DNA of 64,000 nt from Ampelomyces quisqualis. Its lineage: Eukaryota; Ascomycota; Dothideomycetes; Pleosporales; Phaeosphaeriaceae. The stretch is taken from positions 2,356,001 through 2,420,000 of the forward strand of contig JAGTXZ010000010.1 of assembly GCA_018398575.1 (NCBI GenBank), in the 5' to 3' direction. The position numbers were made by a program, and so were the translations under genes. The notes beneath the pieces are model-generated. The model ran no database searches. It was not told where the DNA came from and saw only the letters and a program-made list of their open reading frames with translations. This document shows, one piece after another, positions 22,501 to 31,845 of this stretch (within the stretch, counting starts at the first letter, position 1; every line of letters starts with the position of its first letter).

Positions 22501-25500
22501 TCAATGTCCGCCATTGCCAATTTGTTGCATATCATGTCGGCTGCGGACATGTTCCGTGACTTGATACGCATTGGACGTGTTCCAATGCCCAGGGTGGAGG
22601 CGCTTCCGACCCAGGCCTTCGTTAATATGTCGACGAAACTGGACGACATGCACATCCGCCTTTGGATGGTACAGTACCACATGCTGAGAGAGGCTCTTTC
22701 ACAGGACGCTGAAAACTTCCCTACGCCTTCGGAAGACTTGTTCGAATTCATCAGGCACGTCCACCATGCTACTGGTGTACGCCACTTCTGCCACATGTCC
22801 GGTCGACAACTTTTGCGCCTCGAGAAGGACGAGATTTTGCGCTTTGACGAGATTATCGACTCTAAGTGTCGCGATACAGAGCTTTGCCAAGTGTTACATG
22901 ATCTCTATGGCTTGAAGCTGTTCATCGAGCTTCCTGACTGTCAAGATTTTCTCTCAACCCCAGACGTTCTTGATAAGAAGACCGCCTTGAATATTCTCCC
23001 TTTCGTCATGTCGCAGGCTGGCAAAGTCGACCTCAAAGACCTGCCAAAGACTGAACTCAGAACTGCCATCGACAAGGTTCATGCGGGGCTCGGTAGACCC
23101 AAGCAACACAAAGACCTTTCTTTCAACCACAAGCTTATCACAGCTTGGATAAAATCAGCAATCCACCCAGCCTCGTTATTCAGCTGCTTGAAGGGTGTTG
23201 GAGCACTTTCCACCAAGCATGTTCATGCTGAGGAAGCTGTAGCTGCTTCGCTGGGTTGGTATTACCTTATGGGAAATATCAGTCTTAACAAATTCCGCTC
23301 ACAAAAGCGCATGACACAGGGGCCAACAGAGGACCTCAGTTATGCGCAAGCATTTTTCCTACAAGACCTGGAGTTTTCCGTGGATCGCTGGGAGACGTGG
23401 TACTGTCTTGCGCAAGTCAACGACCTGCAACTCGAAGAGGCCGTCTCCTGGAACGCAGACAAGCTCAACGCTAGCAGCGGCGATTTAATCAACTATCAGC
23501 GAGGTGCCATTAATTGCTATACAATGGCAGTAGCAGCCGCTATCTGTAAATCTGATGCTCAGGCTGTCAGTAAGGTTGCACAGATGTATACCGAATTCGG
23601 GAATCGGATGTATGCCTCGTCCAGAGAGCCATTCAGTATGAATGCATTTCAATTCCGTGACAGTGAGATGAAATTCTACAACCCACCATACCAGACTGGT
23701 GTCTTTAAGGAAGAGACATTCAAGCCTCTGTATGTGTACACTGCATGGAAATTCGCCAATGCACTTTTCAAGCGAGCTGCACAGGGCAACTCCAACAATT
23801 GGTGGAACTACTACATGCTAGGTAAATGTAGCTGGAAGATGTGGGAGGCGAACGAGTACGAAAAGCACTATGGGTCGCTGACGGTTGCGGCCGCGCCCCT
23901 CGCTCGCACCCAGCCGTCTTGGACACAAGTTACGAACGCCATCATCAACGCCATCGATACTTTGCCGGGCAAAAAAGGTCGGAGCAGCGAACCAGTCCTG
24001 GAACCACATTACAAGCTGGTGTCAATCACCCACAAGCTCTTCCTGGCCAAGTCTATTAGCCAAGCCGAGGGCGTCAACTTACTCTCCCATACATCTTACT
24101 CGCAGAACGTTCCTAAACCGGAGAGTGCCGGAGATTGGAACCGATATATTTTGGGAGTTCTGAAATCCTTGCGATCAGCCGATAAATCCAGCTGGCATCA
24201 CCGCATTATAGCGCGATCAGCACACATCATCTTTGGCGCAGGCAATGACGTGGTGATGGCACATGGCGCAAAGAACGAGTTGACACAGCAAATGTTCACA
24301 AAGACCATGGCAGTCCAAGTATGGAAACCTGAAAACGAGCGACCCGGACGACATTTTGTGTATACAACTCGCTACACCAGATTTTTCATGGATCTCCTAA
24401 CCCTCACCGGAGACAAGGTAAGTTTCGAGGCACTGGTGAAGCGCGTGCGAAGGAAGACAGCGGACTTCTTCGAATACCCCAAATTGTGGCAAGATCTGTG
24501 TGTGCGATACCTTGGCATGTTGCGCGATTTGGGCAGAGTACCTGAACATCAAGAAGACTCTACCTTCAAGTCCTTGAACCACGAAGAATTCAAAATCATC
24601 GCTCCACGACTAGAGGCTTGGTGCCAGAGCCCAGTTACGCAACACCCCACGTTAGACATTCTGCGCGACGCAATTGAGCTCAAGCGACTGAACAACGGCC
24701 TACTGAAACCGCTGCACATCGATGATCTTATTGGCGACACTTACGCATTGCTCTACACAACTATCGGTCCCACTTTGCCGCCTTTACCAACGGAACAACA
24801 GCAACGTCAAGAGACGATTGATCTAGTCCAGCCCGCTTCTGCGCATCCTCACAGCACTCTCTCAATCTCATCGTTGATGCAAGTACAGGTCGATGGGACT
24901 GGAGAAACGACGAACAGAGGTCCATTCGCAGTCTACCATCCAGACCAGCTTCCGCCCCAGCAGCCACTGCAACAGCTCCCTCAACCTGAACCCGCCGCCA
25001 AGCCAAGGGCAAAAGCAGTTGGCCGCCGGGAAATCGGACGCAGAGCCGAAGCATGCATACAGAAGCCCGTCGGGACCGCTGCAGCTCAGATGACAGCCAT
25101 GCCAATTCGCTCGCCGCCCGCCATGAACGCGAACCTAACCAGCTTCTCACCCCGCGTACCCTCGCCCGAAAAGCCCGCGCAGCCAGTCTCCAGCATTACC
25201 GAACCTCCTACTCACACGAATTCAACCAACAATAGCAGTACTGGAACCGCAACCGCAAGTGTCACAAACGACGAAGTAGATCCCGAGCCTGAACACGAAC
25301 ATGAACCTGAACCTAGCGCCCCAACCTCTGTGCACGACGACGCAGACGACGAAAGCGAGCTTAGCGAACTCGACGAGGAAGAAGTCCAGGAAATCGAACA
25401 GGAAGTCATTCGTCGCTCAACAAGCATCGCCGCGCCGAAAACGCTTTTTCCGAATCTGAAGAGCGTGGAGAAAGATGTTGGGCAAGGTGCTGGCGCGAGC

Positions 25501-25596
25501 GAAGACACGATTCATGTAATGGTTCCGTCGCAGACGCCGAGGCTTGGGGTGGTGGAGCAGGGAGATGGAATGATTGTTGATGGCGAGGAGAAGTAA
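19585..25596 (+). CDS. HIR3: Histone transcription regulator 3 homologue (HIR complex subunit, CABIN1-like)
   Basis: This intronless gene encodes 2,003 aa, the expected size for Hir3. The HIR complex (Hir1/Hir2/HIRA, Hir3, Hpc2) deposits H3-H4 outside S phase and represses histone genes. The N-terminus has the family signature DDTQEIQIEEALKLYQIALKHHSEGP followed by TPR-like helices (AAAYRNLFASEIFQYTES, ALDKEDTDLDLWLRAASVSAML). A basic segment near residue 403 (KRSTDSAGLPE to RSRSKRIRARDF) looks like a nuclear localisation signal. The central helical region (residues 500-1700) is typical alpha-solenoid. The C-terminal about 250 residues are Pro/Gln- then Glu/Asp-rich and probably disordered (SELSELDEEEVQEIEQEV). 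No breaks were seen. Confidence 0.93.
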   Translation: MPQPKASSWRPLNVEYEQEAEDDVDDTQEIQIEEALKLYQIALKHHSEGPPSFEKTAAAYRNLFASEIFQYTESLSEFKRHEEFGESLVFDSILEEDFETGPAQVAGAADSAPNTLPQILHLSYKNHGQFLLESMQYWISQHGATPQLEAWNNIRGSLNYFAEALDKEDTDLDLWLRAASVSAMLGSKRLTRYCLEAVLDGNDELWENLLRLPGLEEGFAGHQLRALVERLEDNVSLMQTPLSSMKRKKLSETMKKRLNPYPFAPLPADVANAHVRPVTSRSPERIMLTPSKWDWASVGESILQQHLAESQGLSVAPGSSINFNIPPDSVTPPRPELEAASAHVIPLPAEAHSAPEQAKKPASFGNEAAVTPNMEVEEGIAEDKDEATASTNSQDVAPVPSRKRSTDSAGLPETADGARSRSKRIRARDFITEPSAGGDGVATEGTKQLDEQLERYTYADQCLYEIVKDIYARLGVEGIQEPSQLRNYLATLPPASSANAFDKAARDMYTALQGGNGKVAQVLLSNESFDLVGVTREAGLNAFLGYAKPGIGHPCTKPALASQKLGSFAHTINRDWLSTKEVAFAWMEFLLSKSRFHTQDGGEAESSYMQFKWADDLKRNLVQIIVNLDEHIYERMLERIANLDARILSAQSQSRAYAFSDFDQSQADIVQTLFELHLDIYSLIKHPHSQVDVTTQTLQSDRLERWSALARDIMQFRSQCTTDLDIDTLSLRHIWATVFQMSVDDDVPPEHVVSAFGELKGILEGQGDRVVQVQNNAIMPELCVAAVDRELVRISMKDFFLKVFDHDEKDPVTVIESLEPILENYEDSKPPLDLPTPLSGDIDGDAASSSTLSNDASEQSGTQIDSPSPIVEMRKFLDTANVNVRVSLWHRLREAYEAIDYPPKVLSCYLRIIETFVADFTSTRFQELPIVERQVKLLTRFRVIDDLVTKTLQITKDEKLAFDCLSFEHVQSSMSAIANLLHIMSAADMFRDLIRIGRVPMPRVEALPTQAFVNMSTKLDDMHIRLWMVQYHMLREALSQDAENFPTPSEDLFEFIRHVHHATGVRHFCHMSGRQLLRLEKDEILRFDEIIDSKCRDTELCQVLHDLYGLKLFIELPDCQDFLSTPDVLDKKTALNILPFVMSQAGKVDLKDLPKTELRTAIDKVHAGLGRPKQHKDLSFNHKLITAWIKSAIHPASLFSCLKGVGALSTKHVHAEEAVAASLGWYYLMGNISLNKFRSQKRMTQGPTEDLSYAQAFFLQDLEFSVDRWETWYCLAQVNDLQLEEAVSWNADKLNASSGDLINYQRGAINCYTMAVAAAICKSDAQAVSKVAQMYTEFGNRMYASSREPFSMNAFQFRDSEMKFYNPPYQTGVFKEETFKPLYVYTAWKFANALFKRAAQGNSNNWWNYYMLGKCSWKMWEANEYEKHYGSLTVAAAPLARTQPSWTQVTNAIINAIDTLPGKKGRSSEPVLEPHYKLVSITHKLFLAKSISQAEGVNLLSHTSYSQNVPKPESAGDWNRYILGVLKSLRSADKSSWHHRIIARSAHIIFGAGNDVVMAHGAKNELTQQMFTKTMAVQVWKPENERPGRHFVYTTRYTRFFMDLLTLTGDKVSFEALVKRVRRKTADFFEYPKLWQDLCVRYLGMLRDLGRVPEHQEDSTFKSLNHEEFKIIAPRLEAWCQSPVTQHPTLDILRDAIELKRLNNGLLKPLHIDDLIGDTYALLYTTIGPTLPPLPTEQQQRQETIDLVQPASAHPHSTLSISSLMQVQVDGTGETTNRGPFAVYHPDQLPPQQPLQQLPQPEPAAKPRAKAVGRREIGRRAEACIQKPVGTAAAQMTAMPIRSPPAMNANLTSFSPRVPSPEKPAQPVSSITEPPTHTNSTNNSSTGTATASVTNDEVDPEPEHEHEPEPSAPTSVHDDADDESELSELDEEEVQEIEQEVIRRSTSIAAPKTLFPNLKSVEKDVGQGAGASEDTIHVMVPSQTPRLGVVEQGDGMIVDGEEK

Positions 25597-27688
25597 GATT
25601 ACGTGGAGGATGTGTCGTGGCTGTTCTAGGTATACGGTCGTCATATTTGTTCACTATTCATTTGTACTACCATAGCCTTCATCCTCCGGCGTCATGGCAT
25701 GGTATGGGAATAGAGACATGTATTCATATCTTGTAAACATTGTTTCCTTGATTGTAATGAGTTTTCAGAGGTGCGAGTAGACGTGCGCTATGGTGTGATG
25801 GCAGTGGAGCAGTGGAACAAAGGATTGACAGATTCTAGCGAGCTCGCTTTCATGGTTGTCTTGTGTCAGGTCTTCTATCCTCGTTTTCTGGGCAGCGCGG
25901 GCAGATCTTGCAAGACCAGTTGCGGACATTAGTTCCTTTGATCGCCAATTGCACATTCTCCCTGTTGTTCTTCAACGCTCCAATCCCATCTGTCTATATT
26001 GTCTGCACCAGCTTCTTACCTTTCTCGTCTCCTTTGACTACCCAAGAATTTTGCGTGCCTCGCTCTTTTAGTCGCACTTGGCGACATATTTGCATCGTAC
26101 CGGTACGGCCTTGCTTGCTGGAATCGCTGTCGCCTTGTTGTCAAGCTAAGTGCTCTCGCGATTGCTGCTTGGTCGAATCACATCCAACAAGCAAGCCCTA
26201 ATCCAGCAATCCATCACCAAGTCCCTACTTTACCTACGATTTCTGCTCAAACTCGTTTGCTTCAATCAACTTGATCTCTCCTAGAGTTTACCTACGTAAG
26301 CTGCTTGCTTTCTCAGCTCCAAGTCCGCCTGACTAATCGTCACTTTCGCTCTTCAAACTTAAGCAAACGGACCTTCCCGCACATCTGACCCTGTCAGTAA
26401 GCTTGCGGGTAGCTCGTTTGTTTCGAGCGCGCTTTCCGGCTAATATACTTATCGCGGGTGCAAGGGCTCTAAGAGAGATTTTTCTACAGCAGTGTATCAA
26501 CTCAACGTGACGGCTCAACTCGAGACACCTGAGTATGTACAGCACTCGCCCACGATCTCCCCTTTCTACGGCTTCTGTTTTTTTCGGTATTTACATTGCT
26601 ACTTGCGCGGCCTTTGGAAACGCGGCTTCTTACTCCTTTAGGCGACTTACTCATTCCCTCAACATGTCATCGCCAATACGCTGAGCAATTTCTTAAGACA
26701 CCTTTTACCATACTCTTGAGATGGCAGCAAGAACTTTTATCTGGCAGCTTCCTGGGATCTCTAGACCTATATTCGAATATCTGCTTCTTTCTGGCGTTGA
26801 GAGTGGTGTGTCCTGGACCGGAACTGGAATGGAACATTAGACCACTGGAGCACGGCGAGACAAATGCTTAGCCTTTCGACAGCAAATCTCGAAGAAAGTC
26901 ACTTCAACTAATATTATGACTGGAAACCTTGGACATTGCGGATACGGCAGACAAATTGAGCAATACCTCAACCCTGAATATTAGACCGTTGCGAAACCTA
27001 TCTCTTGGTTTGAAGCAGTGTTTGGAACAGGTCCCGCTTATCGTCTATCTTGACCGTTCGCTTGATCATAGGCGCCGGTTGATTCCTTATGGCACACACA
27101 TCCTGCGTTGGTCCGCAGATACTCTTACTTCTTACTTTTTTGGGGGTTAAGCAATCGCCATGAAGTATCCTAGTTACAGATCCAGATATCGATTTGGAAA
27201 AGAGGACCTTTAGTTGTCGAAGCCCGTCTCGACCGACTAACGCAAGATGAAGCCAGCAATGTTAGTAGAGGTCATCAAAGTTTCACTTAAATCGCCAATT
27301 CGAAGCTACTTTGCGACTAGACAGACCTCTTCGTCACCATAGTATGGAAGCTTCCTTCACTTCTCGAGGTATCTTTTCCCTAGCTCATTGGTCAAAAGAG
27401 CAGCTGGAGCAGGGGAAATTCAACTCGACGTGAAGGGAGAATTGAGAGCTAGAGCGATACCCCTCCTGTATATATATCAGCTAATCCTGCGGCCAAAGGA
27501 AGGTTTTATACACACAACGACACAGCAGCTCAACCTCTGCTTTGGAAGAAGCCAATTGAATCAAGGAGCTAGCGACCTAGCGTTTCGACCACGACTGAGC
27601 TTACCTTCTCACCTCCAACTCCAAATCTGGTATATACGGAAAGATTAGCAAATCTATAGTCACTACTTATCATGTATAGAGTTTCTTC
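25597..27688. other. Gene-poor region, no supported gene
   Basis: This is 2.1 kb with many stops in all frames and only short ORFs. Some fragments read like decayed coding DNA (for example plus strand 26710-27150), but none has a recognisable signature. It is probably degraded accessory or transposon-derived DNA leading into the helicase remnant. Confidence 0.4.
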
Positions 27689-28496
27689 ATGATTATCAAG
27701 GTCATGTCCTCCGACACTGCATCCGACAGCCGCAAGCCTCCCACCCCGTGCAAGGGTAACGACAAGGATACTGGCCACCGGACATCATCATCATCATCAT
27801 CTGATCCCCCCGCAAGACGTACGTTGTCGACGGCCTGGGGTCAACCTCTCCGCGTGTTTCGAGACAGCCAAGTGGGAAGGACCTGCAAGATGATGGAATT
27901 GAAGGTGCGCCTGCAGGGGTATAGCGACAAGGTGTGCTAGCACGATAAAGGCAAACGCGTCAAGGTTTTGATCAAGGTCGACCATCCAAATGCCCTCGCC
28001 ACGGTGGTGCAATTGCTGAAGATTCATTTCGCTGGCCAGTATGTCCTGTACACCCGTGCGAACGGTGGGCTGTTTGACCAAGGAGTCACAAGCGATGCCA
28101 ACGTGGACGAAGTCATGGGTGGCGCGGACGACGACGAGGATGACGACGACGACCACAAAAGCCGTCGAAGGTTTCGCCACCGACGACATGCCCTGGATCG
28201 TGGTCGCCACGCGAAAAAGTGCCAGAGAGTCGGTGAACCTACAGCGAACGAGCGTCGTGATCTTTATGGAGCCGCCATGCCACTATTCCGCGCTAAAGCA
28301 GGCGTACAGCCGTGCGTGGCGCAAGGGTCAGCTAGAGCCTGTGATTACTGCACTTGTTCTCTACAACAAGGCGTCTTTGATTAAGGCTCGCTGGATAAAG
28401 GTGTGTAGTAGTGAACAAGCATCAATAGAGGGCGCTACGAATGCCAGATTGGACGGTACAGCCGAGAATCCGCAGTGTCTTGTAGATGCTGCCTAG
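27689..28496 (+). pseudogene. SNF2-family helicase C-terminal domain remnant
   Basis: Frame one reads KMMELKVRLQGY, meets a TAG at 27938-27940, then continues in the same frame as KGKRVKVLIKVDHPNAL, which resembles the start of a helicase-C domain (KVLIF-x-HP). The homology then shifts frame between about 28130 and 28190. It resumes as VATRKSARESVNLQRTSVVIFMEPP and LKQAYSRAWRKGQLEPV, matching SNF2 motifs V and VI (GLNLQ...EP.W....QA..R.RIGQ). At least one nonsense codon and one frameshift break it, and the ATPase N-lobe is not recognisable upstream. It is more GC-rich than the following DNA. Many accessory fungal elements carry SNF2-like helicases, but the source element cannot be named. Confidence 0.6.
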
Positions 28497-29640
28497 TTGG
28501 AGATGTTTGGTTTGTAGGCTGGTTAACAAGAGGACAACGTTGCTATTAGAAAGCTAGTTGAAACCTTTATGGTTAGGGTAGCGTAGGTAAGTAATATTAT
28601 AAACGCTTATAGCATATTGCTTTAGGTGCTGTGTATTCTTGTTTTGTAAATTTGATATAGTAACAAGGGTTATAGAGTAGCATTTGTTTACCTCGCTAGT
28701 TAGCTAGGCCTAATATCTTTCTAACTGCAGATTTCCCTAATCTTAAAACTAGAAACTTAAACACTTTATGTGTCTCTAGTTTTAGAAGTAGAAGTTGAAA
28801 CCCTTCTTTAGCTTGTCTTTAAAGCGTCGCGCGCCTTTTATTAAGTATATAACTAGAGGCAGCTTTTGTTCTGGTTACAACAGGCTACATAGTAACAATG
28901 TCTATAGTTGCCTCCCAACACGTTCCTTGTACTCTTGAACTTCTGTCGCTAACTATATATATATCCCTCGCTAGCCTTATTATTTATTACATTAACATTT
29001 ACTTAGAGCTAGAACTAGATTTACTACTGGCTTTATGTTTGTGTGCTGGTTAAAAGATACCTTTAACATTCTTATGTTCGTGTGCGATAAAGCAGGCCTC
29101 TTTTCTACCTAGCATGTTCCTAGGCGTTGCTATCAAGACTAGCACCACTCTACTGTATGTCTTTAACCAGTCTCGAAACAACTACAAATTCAGATAATGT
29201 TGCCTGCGCAATTGATTAAAGCACCTCCTCCACATAGAAAAGTTTGGAACAGAGTTTTACTACCTTGTTAGCACTCTAGGCTCGCTAAGACGCGCATATG
29301 ATACGTTTGTTCAAAGAGCTTAGACGTCAGAAACTTTCCAAGAGGTCGTTATATTCGCTACGCCTAAGCCAAACTCTGCACAGAAGGCAAGCCTGCTAGC
29401 CGCTGTCACTCCTCTAAACTCTGCTCTAAAGCAAACTAAACCTATGCATCCTCCTTATCCTCCTCAGAAGCCTAGAAAGGCTTGTTACCCAATATCACCA
29501 AGACTGCAACCACAACCTAACCAAGAATAGCTCGATAAGAATCTCTAGCCAACTGCCCTAAGTCTAGGACCACAAAACAACCTTATTAAGACCATCTTCC
29601 CTACCTCTCTCCTAATAACCGCAACATAGGACTTGTTGGG
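28497..29640. other. AT-rich, probably RIP-mutated block
   Basis: The sequence is strikingly rich in TA, TTA and CTA and has stops throughout both strands, in contrast to the GC-rich helicase remnant before it. The end (about 29380-29620) reads weakly as Pro/Lys-rich former coding DNA interrupted by stops. This fits repeat-induced point mutation of an old transposon, but no terminal repeat was found. Confidence 0.45.
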
Positions 29641-29911
29641 CGACAACCTGCGCCGGAGTAATCGTCGGGGCCTACGAGCTTGCCAACGCTGGTCTGCGCA
29701 AATGTCGTTGATAGCGATATCTGCCCTGAATTAGCTGTAGCCTCGTGGCAACGCTGCAATAGCACGTACTGACTCGATCACGCCCCGATATCGCCGCACG
29801 ACACTCGTAGAGGCCAGCTCGTTTGCGCAGATCTATCGTGTCCTGAGCGGCGAGACTTACCAGGACGTTCAGCAGTTGCGCGCTGGCGCGATCCACCTGT
29901 GAGGGTCGGCT

Positions 29912-29991
29912 ACATGCTGCTTCGTACAAGCGAGCGCCACTTCCTACCGAACAGGAGCTTGGCGACATCGCTGAGCCTAATGCTTTTGGTC
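29912..29991 (+). repeat. Imperfect 80-bp direct repeat, copy 1
   Basis: It matches 30039-30118 over its full length at roughly 80% identity, sharing the blocks CAAGCGAGCG and GGCGACATCGCTGAGCCTAA. Both copies can be read in one frame with a shared core GDIAEPN, so it may be a relic of a protein-coding repeat. Confidence 0.7.
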
Positions 29992-30038
29992 AAGAGGAGC
30001 TGACAGCTCACACAGTCTAGCTCAGACGGCAGTCAGTT

Positions 30039-30118
30039 ACCTGCTACTTTATGCAAGCGAGCGCTATTTCCTAATCAACAGGAGCATGGCGACATCGCTG
30101 AGCCTAACAGTGTTGGTC
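30039..30118 (+). repeat. Imperfect 80-bp direct repeat, copy 2
   Basis: Second copy of the unit at 29912-29991, starting 127 bp after the first. Many of the differences are transitions. Confidence 0.7.
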
Positions 30119-31009
30119 CTTCAACTGATAAGACCTCTCTCAAAGGCCAGAAAGATCCCAAATTAGTTTGAATGCTAGATGTTGTGCGTCACGACGCTAC
30201 AACTCCAGACAACTCGCAGGCGCAACCAGCAGATGGTGGACATCGCTGCAGCTGAGAACGTTACCCAAATTCACCGTCAGTGCTAGATTCCTTCATGATC
30301 TACTCAGCTAATAAACACCTAGACGGAACAAGCATATATCTGAAGACGAACCAAGGGATTCTTCACTATTCTGCACATGCGTGAACCTAGAGTAAATAGA
30401 TGCTGGAAGACGGGTAGCCAGGCCTGGCCATATCGTACCCCTCAATGGACTCTGCCCTATAGTTACAACTACCATAAGTTTTCAACAATAGCTTAGCACA
30501 GTCTTCAATTCTGCATGTAACTCTCTCTTCAGACTGATCCGGTCTTTCCATAACACAGTGATGTTTTCCAAGAACCATGTCTTCATCGACGTCCACCAAA
30601 GGCCAATGTTGTGGGTAGCACTAGCATCGCACGAAAGCAATTGTCACATCAATGATTAAACGACCGAGACAGAGGTTAGTTTTGGAGCAGGCCGAGTACG
30701 TTAGTTTGTCCTTCAAAAGAAGTAGAAATATCAAAGGCGAATAGAACTTGAGCAACATAACGCTGTAGGACGCCAGCAATTCCCTTGAATGGAGATGAGA
30801 AACTTTTGGCAAAAGCGTATGATCCATTGCGCCTCAGGCGCTAGGTAGAGAACGTAGAGTAAAGAATGGTTAATGTACAAGAATAGACTCTCAGAGTACC
30901 GCCGTTTTGACAGATTATGTCCAATGCATGTATCCGTTAACTTTTCCCACCGGTGTAAGTCGGTCGCCAGGACAGTCGTTCCCAAGCTCGGGGCGAGGTA
31001 CTAGATAAT

Positions 31010-31845
31010 CTAGCAAGACTTGAGAGCGGAAGCAGTGTAGATGCAGTTCTTGGAGGGGCCCTTGGAAACAGACTTGGGCTCGCTGCCGGGCTTGGTGCCC
31101 TGGAATTCCTCGCAGATGGTCTTGACGCTGGACGCGCAGGTTCCGGAGATGGTAGCAGTTCCTGGAGGGAGGTGTTAGATGACAGATGTACATTTCAGAA
31201 GGACAGGGTGAGAAACTTACCACCAAAGTTGGGGTTGATACCGGCCAAGACCTTTCCGTTGTACGCCTTGACGTTCTTGATGACGACGCTGCGGGAAACC
31301 GAGTTCTTGCAGTTTCCGCACGCGCGGTAGAGCTTTCCAAAGTCCACGGCAGTGAAGCCGTCAATCGTGACGGTGCCCTTGCCGTTTTGCTGGATGATTT
31401 TGTCGGACGCAGCCTGAGCACCGCCGCCCTTGATCAGGGCATTGCCGTCGCCCTTGAGGGACAGAGCGTCCTCGCAGACGTCGACCCACCAGACGTTCTC
31501 GATGGTGCAGGAGCCCTTGCAGTGCACGCCCTCAATCTGGTCTTTGCCAATGATGGCGTTCTTGAGCGTGCCACCGTTCTCAATCAAGAAGACGGCGTCG
31601 GCATCACCACCCTCGGCTTGTCCCGTGCATGACTTGCCACGGCCGTAGGTCTTCATGCCACCGTCGAAGGTGCCGGAGACGGCCTGGGCCTTCTTAAGGG
31701 TGACTGAACCCTTGGACGCGGGGATGGGGAGCGAGGCGCGCTTGGTGAGGCTGGAGAAGCCAGCGGGGGATGAAGCAGCAGGGCCAGCGGCGATGGGAGC
31801 AATGAGGCCAGCGAAAGCGGCGATGGCGGTGATGGTGAACTTCAT
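31010..31845 (-). CDS. Secreted pectate lyase, polysaccharide lyase family 3
   Basis: Two exons (31845-31221, 31161-31010), split by a 59-bp GTAAGT...CTCCAG intron, encode 258 aa. It is predicted to cleave de-esterified homogalacturonan by calcium-dependent beta-elimination outside the cell. Residues 1 to about 20 are a signal peptide ending in IAAG; a KR site near residue 36 could mark a propeptide. PL3 landmarks are GGDADAVFLIENGGTLKNAIIG, DQIEGVHCKGSCTIENVWW, VCEDALS and YRACGNCK. Eight or more cysteines fit the family. A TATATATA box lies 62-70 bp upstream of the ATG. The gene is isolated in gene-poor DNA. Confidence 0.95.

Larger units (their letters stand above)
29641..31009. other. Gene-poor region with decayed direct repeats
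   Basis: No intact gene is supported. It contains the two 80-bp direct repeat copies listed separately. Around 30000-30390 several short frames read like fragments of a longer former ORF. The last part holds the 3' side of the pectate lyase gene. Confidence 0.4.

Noticed and set aside
26596..27150. Plus-strand ORFs in the gene-poor region
   Set aside because: No family match, no splice logic, and stops on all sides; treated as degraded DNA.
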